Positions 35,835 to 44,717 of a DNA stretch of 64,000 nt are shown in pieces. The stretch covers positions 364,597 to 428,596 of the forward strand of contig NZ_VOUX01000001.1 of NCBI RefSeq assembly GCF_008011855.1, written 5' to 3'. Made by a program: the position numbers and the translations under genes. The notes beneath the pieces were generated by a model, which was given only the letters and a program-made list of their open reading frames with translations, did not search any database and was not told the DNA's origin. Every line of letters starts with the position of its first letter. The first letter of the stretch is position 1. Origin of the DNA: Serratia bockelmannii. Lineage in GTDB: Bacteria; Pseudomonadota; Gammaproteobacteria; Enterobacterales; Enterobacteriaceae.

Positions 35835-36332
35835 TTAAAAGTAGTCCACCAGCATGGTGGCGCCGCTGGTGAAATCGCCTTCCGCCAGGGTGACGGCGCT
35901 GTTTTTTACCGGCACCGCATCAAGCGTCGGCGGATTGGCGTAGTCGATGTCCAGCGGCGTATTGATGGCGAAGGCCTTACCGTTGGCCAACAGCTTGATG
36001 CCCAATCCATTGACGCTGCTGGTTAACACGCTGCCGTCGAAGGCCGCCGCGCCGCCCATGATCTTCATTTTCAGCTGGCGGCTGTTATCCAGAAACTCGC
36101 ATTTGATGCTGTAATCGATGCGTTGCATATAGCGGTTGCCGTCGATGCGCTTGATGCCGACCTTGCCGAAGTCGATATCGATGGTGCGCCCGTCGTTGAT
36201 CACGCAAGGCGGAGGCGCCACTACGGTGGCGGTGATGTTGACTTTGGTGCCCTGATCGGCGGCCTGAGCGGCCGAGCTAATCAATTCCAGCGCCAACAGC
36301 AGGGCGCAGCCCGTTTTTATCGTCATGTTCAT
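35835..36332 (-). CDS. fimbrial minor subunit / adaptor
   Basis: A 165-residue chaperone-usher pilin with signal peptide ending SSAAQA, then the donor-strand region GTKVNITATVVAPPPCVIN, the conserved cysteine pair (PPCVIN and IKCEFL), and the C-terminal beta strand ending in MLVDYF. It follows the adhesin gene by 13 bases with GGGAG before the ATG. Its place beside the tip adhesin suggests an adaptor like FimG or PapF, an inference. Confidence 0.85.
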   Translation of the reverse strand: MNMTIKTGCALLLALELISSAAQAADQGTKVNITATVVAPPPCVINDGRTIDIDFGKVGIKRIDGNRYMQRIDYSIKCEFLDNSRQLKMKIMGGAAAFDGSVLTSSVNGLGIKLLANGKAFAINTPLDIDYANPPTLDAVPVKNSAVTLAEGDFTSGATMLVDYF

Positions 36333-36345
36333 TCTGGCTCCCGTC

Positions 36346-37317
36346 TCAAGGTGCGCTGAAGATCAGCGTGGCCGAGCCCGACAGCGGACCGGTGGCGATG
36401 CTGGTGTAAGGGACATTGTTCTTCACCGGCACAAAGGTCACGGTATCGTTACCCAGACCGTTGACGATGCGTGTTCTGAAGGCATTGTTGGGTTTCACCA
36501 CCGCGCCGTTATACACCATCGCCACGCCGACGTTAGGATTGGTGGTCTTGATAAAATCGCTGGAGAAGCCGCTGGCGTCGCTGACCATGCGGATCAGAAT
36601 ATCCTGCGTCGCACTCTGATCGTCGCACTGGTAGCTGAGCGCTTTGTCCTGTTTGATCTGGGCATCGCTGGCGCTTTGAGTCAGAAAGTCCTGGCGGATC
36701 TGACCAAAATCGACATTAATCTGCTGGCCGTTGTTAATGGTGCAACTGGTGGTGACGAAGTAGGCGTCGTTGTCGGCGATCAGGCGCCAGCGATAAACGC
36801 CGCACTGCGGACAACCCGGCTGATCGTTGGTCTGAATAAAGTTGATTTGGCCGATGACGTCGCCCTTGTTCACCTTGATGTCCGGCGTTGGGAAACGGTT
36901 CAACACGATATAGACCCGGATGGCGACAGACTGGGTCTGCAAGCCGGTGAGGCTGAGTACGCTGATGCCGGCAGGCACCGGGGAGTTATAGTCGCTGCCG
37001 TTGATGGTGGTACCGCTGCCGATGGCGCCAAAAATCGCACTGTTCATCGACAGCGCCGGACTGTCGGTTTTGAGATAGTCATACCAGCTCGCGACGTCGT
37101 TTTTACAGGTGACCTGGCTGACGTTGACGATTTCGTTTTTGCCATAAGAAAGCTGCGGCCCGATGCGAACCCGGACGTCAACCGGCGTGGTCGAGCCCCC
37201 GGGTGGAATCAGTCCGCCATCGGACGTGCGGCAGGTAAATGCGTTGGCGTTGCCAAGCAGCAGGAAGAAAGAGAGTGCCAGGCAGCAACGTAAAAATAGC
37301 AGGGCTGTTTTTCTCAC
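36346..37317 (-). CDS. FimH-like two-domain tip adhesin
   Basis: About 323 residues, roughly twice the pilin size. A signal peptide ends at NANA, then mature FTCRTSDGGLIPPGGSTTPVD, similar in layout to the FimH lectin domain, with a cysteine pair and QINFIQTND; the C-terminal pilin domain starts near YFVTTSCTINNGQQINVDFG and ends SATLIFSAP. The start is set at GTG 37317 because the signal peptide then has normal length; codons up to 37377 are open but begin with TTG. It lies on the strand opposite to the usher operon. Confidence 0.83.
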   Translation of the reverse strand: MRKTALLFLRCCLALSFFLLLGNANAFTCRTSDGGLIPPGGSTTPVDVRVRIGPQLSYGKNEIVNVSQVTCKNDVASWYDYLKTDSPALSMNSAIFGAIGSGTTINGSDYNSPVPAGISVLSLTGLQTQSVAIRVYIVLNRFPTPDIKVNKGDVIGQINFIQTNDQPGCPQCGVYRWRLIADNDAYFVTTSCTINNGQQINVDFGQIRQDFLTQSASDAQIKQDKALSYQCDDQSATQDILIRMVSDASGFSSDFIKTTNPNVGVAMVYNGAVVKPNNAFRTRIVNGLGNDTVTFVPVKNNVPYTSIATGPLSGSATLIFSAP

Positions 37318-37396
37318 GATAATATCCCGATATATATAAATGGTGTGCGGCGTTACTCCGCAATGAAATATTGCCAATCAGGCCGGCTGGCCCTAT

Positions 37397-37726
37397 TTAT
37401 TCCGTTAAAGGAGAGTGAGATGCATCTTTGTTGGGTATGCCGTTGTTATCACCGTTCAGCAACGCGGTGGGATACCACCTCAACGAGTTGTTGATGGAGC
37501 CGTCCGTCACAATCACTTCTTGTCGGGCGACAAGATCCAATAACAGCCGTCGAGCCCGGTAAACACCGACGTTGACGGCATTGGCCAGTTGCCGCGTCGA
37601 GAGCCACTGCTGCTGTGGTGGCGGCCCGGCGACGGGACATTGACGGGGCGATTGCGCGAATAATGTTTGCAGCAGATCGTGCTGCAATTGCCGTATTTCC
37701 TTTTGTTTCGGAGATAACGCTTCCAT
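37397..37726 (-). CDS. PapI/FaeA-like fimbrial switch regulator
   Basis: A 109-residue protein whose middle part (LSTRQLANAVNVGVYRARRLLLDLVARQEVIV) is a winged helix resembling PapI/FaeA proteins, which act with Lrp at GATC sites to control fimbrial phase variation. It has an N-terminal helical extension and a C-terminal tail that classical PapI lacks. GAGGAAG precedes the ATG. It is the first gene of the minus-strand fimbrial unit and borders the shared regulatory region. Confidence 0.72.
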   Translation of the reverse strand: MEALSPKQKEIRQLQHDLLQTLFAQSPRQCPVAGPPPQQQWLSTRQLANAVNVGVYRARRLLLDLVARQEVIVTDGSINNSLRWYPTALLNGDNNGIPNKDASHSPLTE

Positions 37727-38390
37727 AGCACTTCCTCTGTATTCCGATTGCCGTATTCCTAAGAAAAAACAAACATTCGCCGCCTACCAACAACGAGGTA
37801 AAACGCGAACAAAGAAAATTCCTATCTATTTATCAGGATTGAAAAAAAGGCGTTGCCCGCCCCGTTTTTACCTATGTTCAGGCAGGGGGGGCGTCACGCA
37901 GAAACCTAAAATTTTGGTTTATTATATTCACAAAGCGCCACTTTGCGATCTGATTACTTGTGAATCTCGCAAAAACAGGATATTGCTCTATAAAAGTATT
38001 TTTTACGATCTATGAGCCTAAAAATAACAGTAAATTAACTTCAATTAGGAAATAAATTGCGAATGTTCGCCTTGATCAAAAAAAGCCTTTTTTTGCTGAG
38101 AGGCATTTGCCAGAATATTCATCGCCGAACAAGAAGGGCGGATTAGAAAGTATTGGCCCCTGCTCGTTGTGATTTCGTTTATTTTTATAGGGCAAATTCA
38201 TTAATGGGCGGGCCGCTGCAGACTTGCCGTTATCGACTTTTTTATTGTCGGTGCCTTTGGGGTTTGGCAGTTAACCAACTAGCAAGATGCTAAAGAATTA
38301 GGGCTGCGCACATATAAGCGCGAGCAGGTTTCCTGTGGCTCTTTTTCTTGATTGGAATATGCATTTTTTCTTATAAGGAATATAGGTTCT
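37727..38390. promoter_or_regulatory. shared regulatory region of the divergent fimbrial units
   Basis: No gene seen in 664 bases. It is AT-rich and lies between the PapI-like gene and the major pilin gene. Three GATC sites cluster at 37947, 38007 and 38074, with none elsewhere in the gap, and the first two share the context CGATCT. This is reminiscent of the Dam/Lrp switch of pap-type operons. A TATAAA at about 37989-37994 could be a -10 for the pilin operon. Confidence 0.55.
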
Positions 38391-38912
38391 ATGAAACTTA
38401 ACAAAATCATGATGGCTGCAGTGATTGCATTTGGCGCAAGTTCTTTTGCACAGGCAGCCGATCAGGGACACGGTAAGGTCACCTTCACGGGCTCTATTAT
38501 TGATGCGCCATGCTCTATTGCGCCTGAGTCGATCGATCAGACCGTAGATCTGGGCCAGGTGTCCAACGTGGCGTTGAAAAACGGCGGCAAATCCAACCCG
38601 CGTCCGTTTGAAATCAAGCTGGAGCAGTGCGACATCACCACCCTGAAAACCGTTAAAACCACCTTTAGCGGCGTAGCATCGTCTACCGATAAGGATCTGC
38701 TGGGCATCGCGGGCACCGCCAGCGGCGCCGGCGTAGCTATCTCTTACAACGGCCAGCCGATCAAACTGGGTGAAGCGACTACCGCGCAGACTCTGAACAC
38801 CGGCAACAACACCCTGCATTTCGCCGCCTACCTGCAGGGCGAAGGCGCTTCCGCCGCCATCGTTCCGGGCGACTTCACCGCCGTAGCCGATTTCACCCTG
38901 GCTTATCAGTAA
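38391..38912 (+). CDS. major fimbrial subunit
   Basis: A 173-residue pilin: signal peptide MKLNKIMMAAVIAFGASSFAQA, donor strand GKVTFTGSIIDAPCSI, disulfide cysteines in APCSI and LEQCDI, and the typical C-terminal strand VADFTLAYQ. It resembles MrpA-type major pilins. The start at 38391 gives a normal signal peptide. It is first in the plus-strand operon and is followed by an intercistronic hairpin, as often seen after major pilin genes. Confidence 0.9.
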   Translation: MKLNKIMMAAVIAFGASSFAQAADQGHGKVTFTGSIIDAPCSIAPESIDQTVDLGQVSNVALKNGGKSNPRPFEIKLEQCDITTLKTVKTTFSGVASSTDKDLLGIAGTASGAGVAISYNGQPIKLGEATTAQTLNTGNNTLHFAAYLQGEGASAAIVPGDFTAVADFTLAYQ

Positions 38913-38933
38913 GTGAGTCCGAAGGCTTAATCA

Positions 38934-38963
38934 ACCAGGCATGGGGCTCGCCACATGCCTGGT
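38934..38963 (+). other. intercistronic hairpin after the major pilin gene
   Basis: A perfect 10-bp stem, ACCAGGCATG with CATGCCTGGT, and a 10-base loop lies between the major pilin and the next gene. No T run follows, so it is more likely an mRNA-stabilising end that raises pilin expression over the downstream genes, as known for papA, than a full terminator. Confidence 0.65.
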
Positions 38964-38990
38964 GAATCTCCCTGTCAAAGGAATGTCGCG

Positions 38991-39527
38991 ATGTTTTTAC
39001 CAAGGAATCGAGCGGGTGCCGTTCTTTTGGCGTCGTTGGCGTTTGCGCCCGGCTATGCAACTTCCGCCGCGCAGGGGTGGGGCAAAGTCAACATGCACGG
39101 CGCCATTATCGACACCGCCTGCGCCATTGCCGCCGGCAGCCGCGATCAGACGATCGATATGGACACTCTTCCTCTCGGGCAGATCATTCGTGACGGCCAG
39201 GGGATGACCAAACCTTTCAGTATTGAATTGGTCAACTGCATTTTGGAACGGCCGGAAAACAAACCTGATTGGAAATTCTTTCAGGTCACGTTTGATGGTT
39301 ATGCGGAAGGCGCTCTGTTTGGCGTACAGGGCGAGGCGCGCGGCGTCGCATTGAAGATAAAAGACAGCAACGGCACGCCGGTTATTCCAGGGAAACCCTT
39401 ACCGATGGAAGGAATAATACCGGGAAATAGAGTGCTGAATTATTCCATGACGTTGATGCCGAATCATCAGCCGTTGAAGGCGGGAGCGTATTTTTCCACA
39501 GTGCGTTTTAAGCTGGATTATTTTTGA
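38991..39527 (+). CDS. fimbrial subunit, anchor-like (MrpB/PapH position)
   Basis: A 178-residue pilin with a signal peptide, WGKVNMHGAIIDTACAI, cysteines in TACAI and VNCIL, and the C-terminal strand VRFKLDYF. Its place between the major pilin and the usher is that of the PapH/MrpB terminator pilin that anchors the fibre base; this role is inferred from position. AAGGAAT precedes the ATG. Confidence 0.85.
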   Translation: MFLPRNRAGAVLLASLAFAPGYATSAAQGWGKVNMHGAIIDTACAIAAGSRDQTIDMDTLPLGQIIRDGQGMTKPFSIELVNCILERPENKPDWKFFQVTFDGYAEGALFGVQGEARGVALKIKDSNGTPVIPGKPLPMEGIIPGNRVLNYSMTLMPNHQPLKAGAYFSTVRFKLDYF

Positions 39528-39574
39528 TTTTTTCTCGTACTGACGGTTAATTCGTTATTGAAAGGACTTTTATT

Positions 39575-42109
39575 ATGCTTTCACCGGCAGGGAAGTTATT
39601 TCGTCTTCAAGCTTTGGGGCTCTGTGTTGCCCTTTCTCTGGGAAATCCGATCGCGTTGGTCTATGCCGCCGACGTTATTCAATTCAATACTGACGTATTA
39701 GACATCAACGATCGTAAAAATATCGATCTGAGCCAATTTACGCGCAGCGGCTACATCATGCCGGGCGTTTATACCATGGTGGTGCACGTCAATAAGAACG
39801 ACCTGCCGGAACAGCCGGTGACGTTTTTGGCACCTGAGAACGATCCTAAAGGCAGCGAAGCCTGTCTTTCGCCGGAATTGGTCAACCAACTGGGGCTGAA
39901 AGAAAAACTGTTAAGCACGCTGAACTGGACGCACGGCGGCCGTTGCCTTGACGCCTCGAGTCTGGCGGGGATGGAAGCCCGCGGCGATCTTGCCAGCTCC
40001 TCGTTGTATCTCAACATTCCTCAGGCCTATCTGGAATACAGCTCGGAAAACTGGGACCCGCCTTCGCGCTGGGATGACGGTATTCCTGGGCTGCTGTTTG
40101 ACTATAACGTTAACGCCCAAACGCAAAAACACCAGAAAGGCGGCAGCAGTTACAGCCTGAGCGGCAACGGCACCGGCGGCGCCAACCTGGGCGCCTGGCG
40201 TCTGCGCGCCGACTGGCAGGCCAACCTCAACCATCAGACCGGTTCTTCTCAGCCTACCGATAAACAGTTCGACTGGAGCCGCTATTACGCCTACCGGGCG
40301 ATCCCGGCGCTGCGCTCGCGGTTGACGATGGGTGAGGATTACCTGAACTCCGACATTTTCGACAGTCTGCGCTTTACCGGTGTCAGTCTGCGATCCGACG
40401 ACAGCATGTTGCCGCCCAACCTGCGCGGCTATGCGCCGGAAGTGACCGGCGTGGCGAAAACCAACGCTAAGGTGGTGGTCAGCCAGCAAGGACGCGTGCT
40501 GTATGAAACGCAGGTGGCGGCGGGGCCGTTCCGCATTCAGGACATCAATGACGCCGTTTCCGGCGAGCTGGACGTGCGCGTCGAAGAGCAAGACGGCAGC
40601 GTGCAGGAGTTCAAGATGAACACCGCCAACATCCCTTATCTGACGCGCCCGGGTACAGTGCGTTACAAGCTGGCGACGGGCAAACCGTCGGAGTGGGGGC
40701 ACCATCTGCGCGGGCCGATGTTTGGCACCGGCGAGTTCTCCTGGGGGATCAGCAACGGCTGGTCGTTGTACGGTGGGGGCATCGCCGGCGGCGATTATAA
40801 CGCGCTGTCGCTGGGGATCGGGCGCGATCTGATGGCGCTGGGGGCGCTGTCGTTCGATGCCACGCAGTCGCGTGCGCGTTTGCCGCAGGATGGCACGCTG
40901 ACCGGCGGTTCGTACCGGCTGAGCTATTCGAAGAAATTCGATGAATACGACAGCCAGGTCACCTTTGCCGGTTACCGCTTCTCCCAGGAAGATTTCATGA
41001 GCATGGGGAATTACCTCGATGCGCGTTACGAAGGGGGACGCAGCGGCAAGAGCAAGGAGATGTACACCATCACCTTCAACAAACAGTTCCGCGATCTGGG
41101 GCTCAGCACCTATCTCAACTACAGCCACCAAACCTACTGGGATCGGGCGCCGAACGATCGTTACAACCTGATGGTATCGCGCTACTTCGATATCGGCGAT
41201 TTCAAGAACGTCAGCGTTTCGCTGTCGGCCTATCGCAACCGTTACAACGAGCGCAACGACGACGGGATGTACCTGTCGCTGTCGCTGCCCTGGGGCAGCG
41301 CCGGGACGCTCAGTTACAACATGACGCTCGATCGCGAAGAGAACGCCCATCGGGTCGGGTACTACAACCGGGTTGATGAACACAACAACTATCAGATCAG
41401 CGCAGGCGCCGCGCGCAGTGGGGCGACGGCCAGCGGGTATTACAGCCATCAGGGCGATATGGCGCAGATCAATGCCAACGCCAGCTACCAGGCCGGCCGG
41501 TACAGCGCCGTCGGCATCGGCGCGCAGGGCGGCCTGACGATGGCGGCGGAAGGAGCGGTGCTGCACCGCGTCAATACGCCGGGCGGCACGCGCTTGCTGC
41601 TCGATACCGAAGGCGTCGCCGGTGTACCGGTACGTGGCTATGGCAGTACGGTGCTGACCAACCGTTACGGCAAGGCGGTGGTGGCGGATGTGAACAGCTA
41701 CTACCGCAATAAGGCCAGCATCGATCTCAACAGCCTAAGCGACAACGTCGAGGCGACGCGTTCGGTGGTGCAGGCCACGTTGACCGAGGGGGCTATCGGC
41801 TACCGCAAGTTTGAAGTGATTGCCGGCGAGAAGGCGATGGCGATCGTCAAGCTGGCGGACGGCAGCGAGCCGCCGTTCGGCGCCACGGTGCTGAATGCCC
41901 GTAAGCAGGAGACCGGCATCATCAATGACGGCGGCAGCGTTTACCTGTCCGGCCTCAACCCCGGCGAGCGCATGAGCGTGCACTGGAACGGCGCGGCGCA
42001 GTGTGAAATCCAGCTGCCGGCGCCGCTGCCGGCCGAAATGTTGATGAATACGCTGCTGCTGCCTTGCCGTCCTCTCACCGGTAACAAGCCGGCGGAGAAC
42101 GCCAACTGA
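39575..42109 (+). CDS. fimbrial outer-membrane usher
   Basis: An 844-residue usher: signal peptide ending VYA, N-terminal chaperone-binding domain (IQFNTDVLDINDRKNIDLSQF), 24-stranded barrel with plug, and C-terminal domains with the disulfide cysteines in AAQCEIQLP and LLPCRPL. Length and motifs (YRALPALRSRL-like, TNRYGKAVV, IVKLADGSEPPFGATV) are typical. AAAGGA precedes the ATG. It secretes and assembles the pilins. Confidence 0.95.
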   Translation: MLSPAGKLFRLQALGLCVALSLGNPIALVYAADVIQFNTDVLDINDRKNIDLSQFTRSGYIMPGVYTMVVHVNKNDLPEQPVTFLAPENDPKGSEACLSPELVNQLGLKEKLLSTLNWTHGGRCLDASSLAGMEARGDLASSSLYLNIPQAYLEYSSENWDPPSRWDDGIPGLLFDYNVNAQTQKHQKGGSSYSLSGNGTGGANLGAWRLRADWQANLNHQTGSSQPTDKQFDWSRYYAYRAIPALRSRLTMGEDYLNSDIFDSLRFTGVSLRSDDSMLPPNLRGYAPEVTGVAKTNAKVVVSQQGRVLYETQVAAGPFRIQDINDAVSGELDVRVEEQDGSVQEFKMNTANIPYLTRPGTVRYKLATGKPSEWGHHLRGPMFGTGEFSWGISNGWSLYGGGIAGGDYNALSLGIGRDLMALGALSFDATQSRARLPQDGTLTGGSYRLSYSKKFDEYDSQVTFAGYRFSQEDFMSMGNYLDARYEGGRSGKSKEMYTITFNKQFRDLGLSTYLNYSHQTYWDRAPNDRYNLMVSRYFDIGDFKNVSVSLSAYRNRYNERNDDGMYLSLSLPWGSAGTLSYNMTLDREENAHRVGYYNRVDEHNNYQISAGAARSGATASGYYSHQGDMAQINANASYQAGRYSAVGIGAQGGLTMAAEGAVLHRVNTPGGTRLLLDTEGVAGVPVRGYGSTVLTNRYGKAVVADVNSYYRNKASIDLNSLSDNVEATRSVVQATLTEGAIGYRKFEVIAGEKAMAIVKLADGSEPPFGATVLNARKQETGIINDGGSVYLSGLNPGERMSVHWNGAAQCEIQLPAPLPAEMLMNTLLLPCRPLTGNKPAENAN

Positions 42110-42190
42110 CATACACCCGGCGGAGTGCGCTCCGCCGCTAAACCGCCGGGGCGGGCTCGCCCGCTTCCGGCCGACTGGAACCGTGAAGAC

Positions 42191-42955
42191 ATGATGAATC
42201 TGACTATGACCAGAAAGACCGTTTTCCTTGTGAGCCCGCTCGTCGCCGCGTTGACGATCGGCGCGGTCAGCCTGCCCGCTCATGCGGCCATTGCGCTGGA
42301 TCGCACGCGTGTGATTTTCGACGGCGACCTGAAAACGGTCAGTCTCAACATCAGTAACCAGAACAAACAGTTGCCTTATCTGGCGCAGGGATGGATCGAA
42401 GACGATCGCGGCAACAAAATCCAAAACCCTTTTACCGTGCTGCCGCCGGTGCAGCGGGTGGAGCCGGGCAAACCGAGCCAGGTGAAGATCCAGTCGCTGC
42501 CGGCAGCACGTCAGCTGCCGCAGGACAGGGAGACGCTGTATTACTTCAATCTGCGCGAGATCCCGCCGCGCAGCAATAAGCCGAACACGCTGCAGATAGC
42601 GTTGCAGACGCGCATCAAAATGTTTTATCGCCCGGCGGCGCTCGCCCCGAAAAAGAACGCCGCACCGTGGCAGGAGCAGCTGACGCTGACCCGGCAGGGC
42701 GACAAGTACGTGGTGAACAACCCGACCCCTTATTACGTGACGATCGTTGAGGCGAGCGCCGGCAAGGGCGGGAAAGGGGCCGCCGGCTTTGAACCGTTGA
42801 TGGTGGCGCCGAAGGCCAGCGCCCCGCTGAACGTCTCCGCCGCGAGCCTCGGTAGCGGCCCGTCGCTGGCGTACATCAACGATTACGGTGGTCGGCCGCA
42901 GTTGAACTTCCGCTGCGGCGGCAATGCCTGCCAGGTCGTACCGGTCGCCAAATGA
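42191..42955 (+). CDS. fimbrial periplasmic chaperone
   Basis: A 254-residue PapD-like chaperone with signal peptide ending PAHAA, the G1 region with DRTRVIFDGD, LPYLAQGWIEDD, the conserved ETLYYFNLREIPP, RIKMFYRP and NNPTPYYVTI. The C terminus carries a cysteine pair (FRCGGNACQ) typical of the MrpD/PapD type. The start is one of the ATG codons at 42191, 42194 or 42206; none has a strong ribosome site. A short GC-rich hairpin (42119-42136) separates it from the usher gene. Confidence 0.93.
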   Translation: MMNLTMTRKTVFLVSPLVAALTIGAVSLPAHAAIALDRTRVIFDGDLKTVSLNISNQNKQLPYLAQGWIEDDRGNKIQNPFTVLPPVQRVEPGKPSQVKIQSLPAARQLPQDRETLYYFNLREIPPRSNKPNTLQIALQTRIKMFYRPAALAPKKNAAPWQEQLTLTRQGDKYVVNNPTPYYVTIVEASAGKGGKGAAGFEPLMVAPKASAPLNVSAASLGSGPSLAYINDYGGRPQLNFRCGGNACQVVPVAK

Positions 42956-43008
42956 CGATCCGCGCGCAAGCAGGGAAGACAGAGTGAACACAGCGGAGTG
43001 AACGAATC

Positions 43009-43665
43009 ATGCAACGAAAGATCCCCATGCTGTTGGGAAAGGCCTATGAACGTCATCAGCGACGCACTATCGGCCTGACGGTGTTGGCCGCGCTGATGGT
43101 ACCGCTGACGGCAGGCACGATGCTGATGCTGATGCCGCCGGCCCGCGCGGTGGACAACTGGGACGTGGAGGGCGCGAATGGCACGCTCCACGTCTACGGC
43201 GCGTTAACGGAAAGCGCCTGCAGCCTGGAAATGACCACCGCCCGCCAGGAGGTATGGCTGGGGGAGACCGGAACGGCGCACTTCCAGCGTCCGGGCGATC
43301 GCGGCACGCCGGTCGCCTTCGAGCTGACGCTGAAAGACTGCCTGCGGGCGCCGGCGAGCAACCGCGACGCCTGGACCGGGGTTCTGGCCTGGAGCGGCAG
43401 CCAGCCTGCGGTGTCCGTCGCGTTTTCCGCGCCGACGGATGACGACGCGCCGGGTCTGGTCAGGGTGGCCGGCGTCACCGGATTGGGGTTGCAGTTGGCG
43501 GATGCCCGCGGCCTGCCGGTCCGCCTCGGCGCGCGCAACAAACCGATCTTGCTGACGCCGGGGCAAAACACCCTGACGTATACGATGACGCCGGTGCGCA
43601 CCCCGGCGACGCTGAGCGCCGGCGCTTACCGCGCGGCGATCGATTTCCGTCTTTATTACGACTAA
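43009..43665 (+). CDS. fimbrial minor subunit
   Basis: A 218-residue pilin with an unusually long N-terminal region before the signal helix (IGLTVLAALMVPLTAGTMLMLMPPARA), then GTLHVYGALTESACSL, the second cysteine in LKDCLRAP, and the C-terminal strand AAIDFRLYYD. GGAG precedes the ATG. It is probably a minor or tip-fibrillum subunit, from its place after the chaperone. Confidence 0.83.
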   Translation: MQRKIPMLLGKAYERHQRRTIGLTVLAALMVPLTAGTMLMLMPPARAVDNWDVEGANGTLHVYGALTESACSLEMTTARQEVWLGETGTAHFQRPGDRGTPVAFELTLKDCLRAPASNRDAWTGVLAWSGSQPAVSVAFSAPTDDDAPGLVRVAGVTGLGLQLADARGLPVRLGARNKPILLTPGQNTLTYTMTPVRTPATLSAGAYRAAIDFRLYYD

Positions 43666-43715
43666 TACGCCGCTTGCGCCTGGTAGGCGCAAGCATAACC
43701 AAAGGGAGTGGCGTC

Positions 43716-44270
43716 ATGCGCGCGACAGAGACGAACCGGCGCCGAAGCGCGCTGCTGGGAGCCGGCATGGTAATGCTGGCCGGCATGATGGCGCAGCCGG
43801 CGGCTGCGGCGGAAAACATGCGCTTTCACGGTACGCTGGTGGCCGAGCCGTGTGTCATACAACCGGGGGATGAGGACATCCAACTGGATTTCGGCACCAT
43901 CGTCGACAAATACCTGTACCTGAACACCCGCACCCACAGCCAAACCTTCGCGTTGCACCTGACTGAATGCGATCTCAGCCTGGGCAATACGGTGGCCATT
44001 ACGTTTACCGGCACCGAGAACGCCAAACTGCCCGGCCTGTTGGCGCTGGATACCGGCAGCCTGGCCTCGGGGATCGGCATCGGGCTGGAGGACAGCACCG
44101 GCAAGGCGCTGCCGCTCAATCGCGCCAGCGATAAATTCCGCCTGAATGCCGGCAACACCACGCTCACGCTGCAGGCCTATGTGCAGGGGGAGCCGGAGGC
44201 CATCCAAACGAAGTCCATCGGCCGCGGCACCTTCAGCGCGGTGGCCACCTTTACGTTGGAATACGAATAA
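43716..44270 (+). CDS. fimbrial minor subunit
   Basis: A 184-residue pilin with signal peptide ending QPAAAA, MRFHGTLVAEPCVIQPG, the second cysteine in LTECDLSLG, and the C-terminal strand AVATFTLEYE. Its sequence (EDIQLDFGTIVDKYLY) is close to the MrpE/PapK group. GGGAGTGG precedes the ATG at 43716. Confidence 0.85.
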   Translation: MRATETNRRRSALLGAGMVMLAGMMAQPAAAAENMRFHGTLVAEPCVIQPGDEDIQLDFGTIVDKYLYLNTRTHSQTFALHLTECDLSLGNTVAITFTGTENAKLPGLLALDTGSLASGIGIGLEDSTGKALPLNRASDKFRLNAGNTTLTLQAYVQGEPEAIQTKSIGRGTFSAVATFTLEYE

Positions 44271-44294
44271 GCGTGTACAAGGACAAAAAACGCA

Positions 44295-44717
44295 ATGATG
44301 ATAAAGCCCCTCAATCGCGCCCTGCGCATGGGCCTGCTGTGCCTGTTGGCGTTGAGCGCCGCCGCCTGTCAAAACCAAAAGTCGGGCAAGCCCGCCGTGA
44401 ACACCAAAAATCAGACTGTGCAAGCTCCGTCAGAAGAGGCTTTGCGCAAGCAGCGTGAGGCCGAGCAGCTGCAGCAGTGCCAGCAGCAACTGGGTGCATT
44501 GCGCACGATCGACGAGAAACAGTATCAGCGCTACAAACAGGCCTTCGACAGCCTGATGAGCGGTGCTTCGCAGTACGCCAACCTGCGCGCCAGGGTAAAC
44601 GGCGACACGCAGGAGACGGTGGATGCGCTGTATCGCTACAAGGTCAACTATCTGTGCGCCGGGGTGAATCAGGCGGTGCTAACCGGGCTGGCGGATCGCG
44701 GGGAGCAGGTTAAATGA
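44295..44717 (+). CDS. small putative lipoprotein of the fimbrial operon
   Basis: A 140-residue protein I do not recognise. The N terminus (MMIKPLNRALRMGLLCLLALSAAAC) looks like a lipoprotein signal with an imperfect lipobox at Cys25, followed by a charged, glutamine-rich, helical stretch (SEEALRKQREAEQLQQCQQQ) and two further cysteines. It lies 24 bases after the last pilin gene and overlaps the FKBP gene by four bases (ATGA), so it belongs to the fimbrial operon. Confidence 0.72.
   Translation: MMIKPLNRALRMGLLCLLALSAAACQNQKSGKPAVNTKNQTVQAPSEEALRKQREAEQLQQCQQQLGALRTIDEKQYQRYKQAFDSLMSGASQYANLRARVNGDTQETVDALYRYKVNYLCAGVNQAVLTGLADRGEQVK

Noticed and set aside
38074..38110. AAAAAAAGCC followed by a T run in the fimbrial gap as a terminator.
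   Set aside because: It is A-T pairing only with almost no GC stem and no gene ends there.
39911..41566. Minus-strand open frame of 551 codons opposite the usher gene.
   Set aside because: The usher is unmistakable on the plus strand. The antisense frame is arginine- and histidine-rich without domains, as expected for a GC-rich shadow.
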